Under the pieces are notes generated by a model. That model was not told the DNA's origin. It saw nothing but the letters and a program-made list of their open reading frames with translations, and did no database searches. Both the position numbers and the translations under genes were made by a program. DNA of 37,279 bases from an uncultured Candidatus Peregrinibacteria bacterium (GTDB lineage: Bacteria > Patescibacteriota > Gracilibacteria > Peribacterales > Peribacteraceae): contig CALMES010000067.1 in the NCBI GenBank assembly GCA_937863435.1, forward strand, positions 1-37,279. Reading direction: 5' to 3'. This document shows positions 32,387 through 37,279 of this stretch, piece after piece; position 1 is the stretch's first letter, and each line of letters starts with the position of its first letter.

Positions 32387-32656
32387 ATGACTAAAATATC
32401 AATCACGAATATAGCTCCAAAAAAAACAGCAACCTCTTTTAAAACAAGAGGGAGGAAGCCGTTAGGAATAAACAAAAGAGTGCATCGGCATACCATTAAA
32501 AATAATCCGTTTGAAGAACTCCTGTGGAAGGAACTCACTTCGTACCATGGTATGAGTCACCCCGAGGAGATGATACGCTATTTAGTACGCAAAGAATACA
32601 CTGCACTGGAGTCAAAGCTCCATATAATAAGACCATTACTTGATTCACAAGAATAA
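32387..32656 (+). CDS. Ribbon-helix-helix-like DNA-binding candidate (89 aa)
   Basis: First gene of the rightward early operon. A basic N-terminus (KTATSFKTRGRKPLGINKR) precedes a possible strand (VHRHTIKNN) and two helices (PFEELLWKELTSYHG, HPEEMIRYLVRKEY). This order suits Arc/MetJ-like RHH proteins. By position it may be the Cro-like antagonist of the repressor, perhaps binding the CGGCAATATTT repeats before its own start. The family call is tentative. Confidence 0.65.
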   Translation: MTKISITNIAPKKTATSFKTRGRKPLGINKRVHRHTIKNNPFEELLWKELTSYHGMSHPEEMIRYLVRKEYTALESKLHIIRPLLDSQE

Positions 32657-32668
32657 GGATATTTCACA

Positions 32669-32806
32669 ATGCACAACTACTTTATAGAATTTGGACTTGA
32701 GACTGACAATCTTGACGTGGAACAGATTGCAGAGGCATCCATTGCCGCAAAGGAAATGGGGTGGTCAGTCAATCCGCCTCCAAAAGAGGAGGGGCAGAAT
32801 GGCTAA
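32669..32806 (+). CDS. Small acidic protein (45 aa)
   Basis: A short frame after an AAGGATATTTC leader, encoding MHNYFIEFGLETDNLDVEQI and a helical C-terminus ending in PPPKEEGQNG. It overlaps the Xis-like gene by 8 bp. Size and position are typical of small early phage proteins; function unknown. Confidence 0.55.
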   Translation: MHNYFIEFGLETDNLDVEQIAEASIAAKEMGWSVNPPPKEEGQNG

Positions 32807-33059
32807 ATCTAAATCTATCGAAGATAATTTTAAACGACGTACAAAAGCGGCGGAAGAATCTCAATTCATTGGTATTGTTCAGGTAAAGGAAATCTTGAGT
32901 ATGGAAAAGCCAACCGTGATAGAGTTAATCAACAAAGGCGAGATCCGGGCAACCTTGTATAAGGGCAGTTGGAGAACTTCCCGAAAAGAGGTGATGGATT
33001 TCATCGAGCGATGCTTGGATGGTCATATTGTGCCGGATATCATCCATCCGGCACGGTGA
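32799..33059 (+). CDS. Excisionase-like HTH protein (86 aa)
   Basis: The ATG at 32799 overlaps the stop of the 45-aa gene and is preferred over the longer open frame. The product has a winged-helix/MerR-like domain of the excisionase family (about residues 26-72): VQVKEILSMEKPTVIELI, NKGEIRATLYKGSWRTSR, KEVMDFIERC. Such proteins bend DNA at att sites and direct the integrase to excise. The early-operon position fits. An alternative is a transcription factor with the same fold. Confidence 0.75.
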   Translation: MAKSKSIEDNFKRRTKAAEESQFIGIVQVKEILSMEKPTVIELINKGEIRATLYKGSWRTSRKEVMDFIERCLDGHIVPDIIHPAR

Positions 33060-33065
33060 AAATAA

Positions 33066-33137
33066 CGCGGGGTAGTGAACTGGTAACACACCTGTCTCAT
33101 AAGCAGGACTATATGGGTTCGAATCCCATCCCCGCGT
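33066..33137 (+). tRNA. tRNA with CAU anticodon (Met or lysidine-type Ile)
   Basis: A complete cloverleaf can be drawn: 7-bp acceptor (33066-33072 with 33130-33136), U8-A9, 3-bp D stem (33075-33077 with 33087-33089), 5-bp anticodon stem with one G-U pair and loop CTCATAA (anticodon at 33098-33100), 5-nt variable loop, and 5-bp T arm with TTCGAAT. No CCA is encoded. The discriminator base is T, unusual for Met or Ile. The long open frame through this place is therefore not coding here. Confidence 0.9.
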
Positions 33138-33172
33138 CTCTCATTTACACTTTAATCTGCAAGGACAGTTTT

Positions 33173-33595
33173 ATGTGGAATCAAAAGAAAAAGTCATACG
33201 CCGAGCAGCTCAAGGAAGAGCGGATAGAGAAGTTTGGTATTGGGAGCTACAAGGAAACACCGGATGCTCCGCAAAAGACTGCATCACTTACTGCTGAACC
33301 GGCTCTCTCATACCATAAACGGGCAGTGATGCTACTGGAAAAGCATGGAGATGAAATCGTTGCTTTGTTTCTTGCCGGGGCTACCTTCGATGAAATATGG
33401 CGAAAATTCTACATATCACATGCTCCTGTTAAAGCATATCTCATTAAAAGACTTGGTGGTAAAAAGGCATACGAGGATATTATCATCGGACGAATCAATG
33501 CTGGTGCATGCGGAGGAAAAGGGAGTACGCTCCGAGCTAAAAATAAGGGACTTCCCGGTGCATTGTCAAAGCGATACAAATCAAGGGCGCAATAA
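33173..33595 (+). CDS. Early protein with HTH-like region (140 aa)
   Basis: ATG at 33173 (MWNQKKKSYAEQLK) has AAGGACAG upstream and lies after the tRNA; earlier starts run through the tRNA gene and are rejected. A helical middle part (HKRAVMLLEKHGDEIVALFL, AGATFDEIWRKFYIS) resembles a small HTH of the transposase or terminase-small-subunit style, followed by a basic tail (GGKGSTLRAKNKGLPGALS). It might bind DNA. No firm family. Confidence 0.65.
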   Translation: MWNQKKKSYAEQLKEERIEKFGIGSYKETPDAPQKTASLTAEPALSYHKRAVMLLEKHGDEIVALFLAGATFDEIWRKFYISHAPVKAYLIKRLGGKKAYEDIIIGRINAGACGGKGSTLRAKNKGLPGALSKRYKSRAQ

Positions 33596-33630
33596 CGCAA
33601 ATTGTGGTTTCCGCATATTCCCATAATCTA

Positions 33631-33732
33631 AGGCATAGTAAAGGAGTAGTAGAGTGCTTCACGTTTGAATATATCTTCATAGGTTCCCATAAGACCTCCC
33701 TTCAGTATATGTTCAAGTATGATACTATGCCT
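33631..33732 (+). ncRNA. Structured RNA candidate in the early region
   Basis: Three nested helices: AGGCATAGTA (33631-33640) pairs perfectly with TACTATGCCT (33723-33732); 33664-33674 pairs with 33707-33717 in an 11-bp stem with two G-U pairs; and 33681-33685 pairs with 33693-33697 around a 7-nt loop CCCATAA that looks like an anticodon arm. The D and T arms of a tRNA cannot be drawn. It may be a small RNA or a structured leader of the next gene. The 170-bp gap contains no good ORF. Confidence 0.5.
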
Positions 33733-33750
33733 CCCTTGATTATCAAGGGA
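33732..33750. terminator. Hairpin after the structured RNA
   Basis: TCCCTTGAT and ATCAAGGGA (33732-33740 and 33742-33750) form a perfect palindrome around one base. It follows the RNA candidate directly, but the T tract behind it is weak. It may be a partial terminator or an operator for the downstream small genes. Confidence 0.4.
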
Positions 33751-33768
33751 TTAACACATTTAATTTAT

Positions 33769-33906
33769 ATGAAAAAAGCAGTTAACTTCTTCCTCAATTT
33801 TACCGCCATTGCGACGGTATTCCTTCTGATGTACCTTGCCTTCAAGCACGACGAAAAAGACTATGTATCGAATTCTACTATAACATTATCCAAGGAAGAC
33901 CGATGA
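33769..33906 (+). CDS. Small membrane protein (45 aa)
   Basis: ATG at 33769 gives MKKAVNFFLNFTAIATVFLL, one membrane segment (about residues 6-24) and a short charged tail. The frame opens further upstream inside the structured RNA candidate, which is rejected as coding. It overlaps the next gene by 4 bp. A small early membrane protein might affect superinfection or the host membrane; nothing specific is shown. Confidence 0.6.
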   Translation: MKKAVNFFLNFTAIATVFLLMYLAFKHDEKDYVSNSTITLSKEDR

Positions 33907-34154
33907 ATATATTCAATAAACTAAACGCCATTGCAGCGGCATTGCATGTACTTTCCGTGTTGCCTCGCCCGGTAGAGATGCCATTCTATGGCAATGCTGG
34001 CAATGCACAAAATGGTATGTACTTCGCCACGAAGGGTAATGCCGCACGAGCTAAACGTAAATCTAAGCTCACCCGGAACATCCGGCTTCACAAGAAAATC
34101 TCCACACAACATCCACCCAAATACCGCAAATCTCTACCTACTAATATTTTATAG
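33903..34154 (+). CDS. Small basic protein (83 aa)
   Basis: The start overlaps the previous stop (ATGA). After a hydrophobic N-terminus (LNAIAAALHVLSVLPRP) the protein is Asn/Ala-rich then very basic (KGNAARAKRKSKLTRNIRLHKK). The basic tail may contact nucleic acid or membrane lipids. No family is recognised. Confidence 0.55.
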   Translation: MNIFNKLNAIAAALHVLSVLPRPVEMPFYGNAGNAQNGMYFATKGNAARAKRKSKLTRNIRLHKKISTQHPPKYRKSLPTNIL

Positions 34155-34162
34155 GAGTTCCT

Positions 34163-34321
34163 ATGCTTAACCTCATAATCCATAGAGCACTGACCATGCT
34201 TTTCTTCTTTCTTGCAATGATACTATCACTTGCCGGACATTACCCATTTGCAACTGTGTTTTTTATTGCTTTTGGCTTTGGTTTATCAGACTTACGACTA
34301 ATCGCACGGCACGAATCGTAA
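34163..34321 (+). CDS. Small two-helix membrane protein (52 aa)
   Basis: AGGAGTTCCT precedes the ATG. The product is mostly hydrophobic: a first segment (TMLFFFLAMILSLAG) and a second (FATVFFIAFGFGLS), then a short charged end (DLRLIARHES). With the 45-aa and 83-aa genes it forms a cluster of small membrane or basic proteins in the early operon. The 85-bp gap that follows ends in a T7 run after GTGCGG, possibly a weak terminator. Confidence 0.6.
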   Translation: MLNLIIHRALTMLFFFLAMILSLAGHYPFATVFFIAFGFGLSDLRLIARHES

Positions 34322-34406
34322 AAGGGGTTACTACGGTGGGTATGCTTTATTGCTGCTATAATAAACGTACAGTCGTGCGGTTTTTTTAACTATTCTATAT
34401 AATTAT

Positions 34407-34991
34407 ATGGCTATTGTACACATTCCCGATGAGCTTTTTAAAAAGCTCCATTGCATTGCCAATGGTATGGCAATGCAAGGTAACAGAGGCACTGCCTCTC
34501 CATTTTTCTATCAGGTCAGAGAACAAGAGCGTATTTATGGATTTGATCCCCGGTGGGATTACGATGGTAAGGTACTGATTCCCTCCGATGGTGGTCAGTC
34601 GATTGAAACCAGCAGAGACGAGATGATCATGGAGCTACAGGTACTTGGCGAAGACATTGATTTTTCAAAACGTACTGATGATGACTTAAAGAGTATCTTG
34701 ATTGATGGTTACGATTACGAAGAAGGATTTTTCAGAAACCAGCATGTATTTACAAATGCTTTTTTGACAGAAAAAGCATGCAAAGAGCATATTACTCGAA
34801 ACATTCACCACTATACCAAGCCGGTCGATTACCTTCAATACGCGAATGATAATTCTGAGATGATGACAGTCATTGAGTTCTTTAGCTTGCTTGCTTCGCA
34901 ATTGGTTGAATTTACGCCGGATGGATATTTACCGCAGGAGAATTATTTACCCCAAAAGGATGTATTCGAGGAAATGCTCATAGAAGCGTAG
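34407..34991 (+). CDS. Hypothetical acidic protein (194 aa)
   Basis: A soluble, acidic, mostly helical protein starting MAIVHIPDELFKKLHCIANG. It contains QERIYGFDPRWDYDG and EGFFRNQHVFTNAFLTEK. It is of the common type of uncharacterised early phage proteins. It has no membrane segment and no visible active-site motif. Confidence 0.65.
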   Translation: MAIVHIPDELFKKLHCIANGMAMQGNRGTASPFFYQVREQERIYGFDPRWDYDGKVLIPSDGGQSIETSRDEMIMELQVLGEDIDFSKRTDDDLKSILIDGYDYEEGFFRNQHVFTNAFLTEKACKEHITRNIHHYTKPVDYLQYANDNSEMMTVIEFFSLLASQLVEFTPDGYLPQENYLPQKDVFEEMLIEA

Positions 34992-35008
34992 AGAAGTCAG
35001 GAGGGGTT

Positions 35009-35075
35009 TCCGGTTCGTGGATGGCTGTTGGAATAATCGCACCAATAGACAAGGGTTCGAATCCCTTAACCGGAG
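35009..35075 (+). tRNA. tRNA-like element lacking a D arm
   Basis: A perfect 7-bp acceptor (TCCGGTT at 35009-35015 with AACCGGA at 35068-35074) and a perfect T arm (AAGGG, loop TTCGAAT, CCCTT, 35051-35067) are present. Between them are only 35 bases, with a 7-bp stem (35025-35031 with 35042-35048) closing a 10-nt loop. A D arm cannot be drawn and the anticodon is not assignable. It may be a degraded phage tRNA or a tRNA mimic. Confidence 0.45.
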
Positions 35076-35110
35076 CTTGTTTGTTTACTACATAATATTT
35101 AGGTGGATGT

Positions 35111-35548
35111 ATGGATTATGTTTATTTGTTTTGGACTTGGTTGGCGATCTCTTTTGTAGTGATCTTATGGCTGTATAAATCGTTACTTAACTATGAAATA
35201 GAGTTTCATAGTCTGGAATATAATCATGAAGCTCTACTACGTGAGTTAGACGAGGAACGCTTGAAGCAAAATAGAAAGAACATTTCTAAGGATGACTATC
35301 AAAAGATGTTAGCTATTCCGATGGGTGATAGAGTTGCTTTTTTTAAAAACTCATTTGATAATCAGGCGGCCGGTATTCTGAATGCCTTTGTGATGAAGTA
35401 TGAAATGGATAATCGAGATTTTGATGTCGAAACTACTCGGGTCGCAATCAGAGAGTTGAATGTGTTAGTGGCTGCTACTAAAATTACCGAGATGGCATTA
35501 GATTCTAAACTTCTTTCCTTCATAAAAGCATTAGCTAAAACATGGTAA
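35111..35548 (+). CDS. Membrane-anchored helical protein (145 aa)
   Basis: Residues about 3-22 form a membrane segment (YLFWTWLAISFVVILWLY), followed by a charged helix (HEALLRELDEERLKQNRKN) and a mixed helical part. It may anchor an early complex at the membrane. No known family; the build recalls small phage membrane proteins of unknown function. Confidence 0.6.
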   Translation: MDYVYLFWTWLAISFVVILWLYKSLLNYEIEFHSLEYNHEALLRELDEERLKQNRKNISKDDYQKMLAIPMGDRVAFFKNSFDNQAAGILNAFVMKYEMDNRDFDVETTRVAIRELNVLVAATKITEMALDSKLLSFIKALAKTW

Positions 35549-35817
35549 CGGTATCACCAAAGCGTTTTCCGGAATATCCTCCGGTCAAGCTCTTAGTAGA
35601 ATTGCCGCATTGGATGAATAGAGATGATTTCTGTGAGAGAGCGGCAATTATGGAGTACGACGGTAAAATGTCGCGACTGGATGCCGAAAAGGCCGCACGG
35701 TCGGATTTGTATAAGCAAAAAGTAATTTCTCAAATTGAAGCAAACCAAGATAATAACTCATTTATAAATCAGGAGAAACCGAATGAAAGGCCTCATCAAA
35801 CACTTGCTCTTCAATAA
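35542..35817 (+). CDS. Small early protein with EYDGxxxRxxAE motif (91 aa)
   Basis: The start overlaps the upstream stop. The central motif RAAIMEYDGKMSRLDAEKAA resembles short segments seen beside or within phage primases and replication proteins, where it forms a small helical hairpin. The tail is hydrophilic. It overlaps the next gene by 35 bp. A replication-linked role is possible but not shown. Confidence 0.6.
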   Translation: MVTVSPKRFPEYPPVKLLVELPHWMNRDDFCERAAIMEYDGKMSRLDAEKAARSDLYKQKVISQIEANQDNNSFINQEKPNERPHQTLALQ

Positions 35818-36442
35818 CTTGGAAGAGATTCAACAGAAATCGTTACTCAATTGCCATTGCATGGGGTTACACTCGATTATGCTATCAGAGTGTCCGGGTA
35901 AAACTATCCGGTTGTATATCGCTGATATTGGGAATGAGTTATACAAAAACTACCCTACTGAAATTTACAACAACGGTATATTATCTCTTGGCTTTCACGC
36001 GCACCACTGTAACCTAACACTTGATGTTGTGAAAGGCGAATTGTTCAACTGGACGATTTGGCAAACCATTCATGGTTTGCATGAACCGGGTATCGATAAG
36101 CTGACAAAGTTCAAGTATCAGAGTGCTATTTTAAACGGCTCCATGGAGATAATAGATACCTATGAGAGCGTTCGATTCATCACTCATAAAACACTACGTA
36201 TTCCGGCCGGTGGATATGTTCACATGGATGCACGAGAAATACATACCGTTGCATGTGTACCGGATCAAGTGACGGCGTGGCTGGTGTATGAAGGTTATGA
36301 AAATCCTGATTATGAACCGTTCATCTATCATAACGCCAATATCAGCACACCGAATTTAATTCACTCCCTTGATCTATACAAAAAGCCCACCTATTCAGAA
36401 ATCATTGAACTTCTCCGTAAAGCAGATTTATATAACGACTAA
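35783..36442 (+). CDS. Cupin-like protein (219 aa)
   Basis: AGGAG precedes the ATG. The middle has a beta-barrel pattern with metal-type histidines: LSLGFHAHHCNLTLDVVKG, then IPAGGYVHMDAREIHTVACV and AWLVYEGYENPDY. This order is like cupin motifs 1 and 2. The substrate is unknown. Similar proteins occur in phages without assigned function. It may modify a small molecule or sugar in the infected cell. Confidence 0.6.
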   Translation: MKGLIKHLLFNNLEEIQQKSLLNCHCMGLHSIMLSECPGKTIRLYIADIGNELYKNYPTEIYNNGILSLGFHAHHCNLTLDVVKGELFNWTIWQTIHGLHEPGIDKLTKFKYQSAILNGSMEIIDTYESVRFITHKTLRIPAGGYVHMDAREIHTVACVPDQVTAWLVYEGYENPDYEPFIYHNANISTPNLIHSLDLYKKPTYSEIIELLRKADLYND

Positions 36443-36453
36443 TCCATAGAGCC

Positions 36454-36828
36454 ATGCTACGCGATTTTGAGAGCATTACCCACGATCTGACCAAAGACGA
36501 GTTACGCATGGTCCCGTTCATCATTGCGGCATTCAAGAAGTACACGAAAAATAATCCAATTACCGGACCAGAAGTGTGTAGAGGATGGAATAAAAACCGT
36601 GAGCGTTTAGGATTTATGACACGACTGAACGAACCAAGATTACGTAAAATTTGTAATTATATCCGGTCACATTCTGAAATTCCATTGATTGCGACTCGAC
36701 GAGGATACTACGTCAGCTATAATGTGCAAGATATTGATAATCAGATACTTTCGTTGGAAGAAAGGGCAATGTCAATTTTGAGCTCAGCAGAAGGATTGAA
36801 AAGGATCAGAGAGAAAGTAGGGAAATGA
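36454..36828 (+). CDS. Winged-helix-like DNA-binding candidate (124 aa)
   Basis: The sequence has helices TKDELRMVPFIIAAFKKY and ITGPEVCRGWNKNRERLG, then LNEPRLRKICNYIRS, and a final hairpin (IPLIATRRGYYVSYN) that suits a winged-helix fold. Proteins of this style occur in phage early regions and may control replication or transcription. The C-terminus is a helix rich in Glu/Arg. Confidence 0.6.
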   Translation: MLRDFESITHDLTKDELRMVPFIIAAFKKYTKNNPITGPEVCRGWNKNRERLGFMTRLNEPRLRKICNYIRSHSEIPLIATRRGYYVSYNVQDIDNQILSLEERAMSILSSAEGLKRIREKVGK

Positions 36829-36829
36829 G

Positions 36830-37162
36830 ATGAATCAACTAATAACGTTGAAACGAACAATCAAACGACAAAACGCAGTTATCAAAGATTTGATTGAATT
36901 GGTAAGTTCCGAGCGCGATACGGAAAAAGCTGCGTGGGATATGGTAGTCGATTTGATAAACGGCCATAATTACCCGCCGGTGGCAGAGTTTGGCAGTGAA
37001 TCGGTACAAGCGGCAAGCGAAAAATACTTATTAGCAAAACGAGGCTCAAAAAGAGCACAAAAGTTAGCAGTTGCATTCTTAGAGGAAGTTTGCAGGAATT
37101 ACATAAATGACGAAGATGGTGAATGTATAGCAATCAAAATATTAGATACTTATCAAAGGTAA
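36830..37162 (+). CDS. Hypothetical helical protein (110 aa)
   Basis: AGGGAAATGAG precedes the ATG, which lies one base after the previous stop. The protein begins with a charged helix (TLKRTIKRQNAVIKDLIEL) and is helical throughout (KRAQKLAVAFLEEVCRNYI). No family is recognised. An 18-codon frame at 37167-37223 follows and overlaps the partial gene at the right edge; it is not counted as a gene. Confidence 0.6.
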   Translation: MNQLITLKRTIKRQNAVIKDLIELVSSERDTEKAAWDMVVDLINGHNYPPVAEFGSESVQAASEKYLLAKRGSKRAQKLAVAFLEEVCRNYINDEDGECIAIKILDTYQR

Positions 37163-37219
37163 GCAAATGAATGAACCTATGACTGTAGGAATGAAGAAAA
37201 TATGGGAGAAGGTGGTACG

Positions 37220-37279
37220 ATGAAAATATACCTCATATTTGCTTGGTATGACTTCTGGATAGGATTATACTTTGATAGA
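37220..37279 (+). CDS. Partial small hydrophobic protein, cut by the right edge
   Basis: The frame starts MKIYLIFAWYDFWIGLYFDR and runs off the right edge. This aromatic beginning is like a very common small phage protein (WYDxWxGxxxD) of unknown function. Family resemblance is from memory and the length is unknown. Confidence 0.5.
   Translation, partial: MKIYLIFAWYDFWIGLYFDR

Noticed and set aside
32969-33172. N-terminal extension of the 140-aa early gene
   Set aside because: It would translate through a complete tRNA and overlap the Xis-like gene; ATG at 33173 has its own ribosome site.

Overview
The window looks like most of a temperate bacteriophage or phage-like integrative element from a host in the Bacteroidota/FCB group. 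The host hint comes from a promoter matching TTG-N20-TAnnTTTG (32262-32292), a Bacteroidota-style lipoprotein signal (31092-31778) and a tRNA-Lys(UUU) 3' half used as attachment core. Both ends cut through genes (1-313 and 37220-37279), so the element is incomplete here. The attachment core sits between the integrase and the late genes, not at a boundary with host DNA. This suggests an excised or circular genome rather than an integrated prophage.

Layout. (1) 1-27.4 kb, all leftward: a long late block. From its promoter end it holds membrane proteins, a transglutaminase-like cysteine peptidase, an unknown 472-aa protein, a Val/Pro rod protein, four neighbouring genes sharing one cysteine module, small beta-rich and membrane structural candidates, a lytic transglycosylase, a coiled-coil protein, holin-like proteins, two CHAP-type hydrolases, a BNR/Asp-box fibre-like protein and a beta-helix protein. 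It ends with a 531-aa protein and a 2321-aa protein combining methylase, helicase, ParB, zeta-kinase-like and RecA/KaiC-like modules. (2) 27.5-29.8 kb, leftward: small unknown genes and a Phd-like antitoxin. (3) 29.75-31.1 kb: the attP region (tRNA-Lys 3' half, terminator, duplicated 11-bp arm repeats) and a tyrosine integrase. (4) 31.1-32.3 kb: a lipoprotein and a helix-turn-helix repressor, with divergent promoters. (5) 32.4-37.3 kb, rightward: early genes (ribbon-helix-helix-like and Xis-like DNA-binding proteins, small membrane proteins, a cupin-like protein, a winged-helix candidate), one good tRNA-CAU, one tRNA-like element and one structured intergenic RNA candidate.

How it may work (inference). 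The repressor holds the rightward promoter. On induction the Xis-like protein and integrase would excise the genome through attP. The late block would then make virions carrying the large multi-enzyme protein, which resembles DarB-like polyvalent proteins that enter the cell with the DNA. I recognise no terminase, portal, HK97-type capsid, tape measure or baseplate gene, while at least nine late-block proteins have membrane segments. A tailless, membrane-containing virion is therefore one explanation; a missing morphogenesis module outside the window is the other. The most novel signal is a Gly-Leu motif (L/I-x-G-L-x-G) recurring in virion-candidate proteins and at two linkers of the 2321-aa protein, together with a cysteine peptidase gene. 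It could be a viral polyprotein maturation system.
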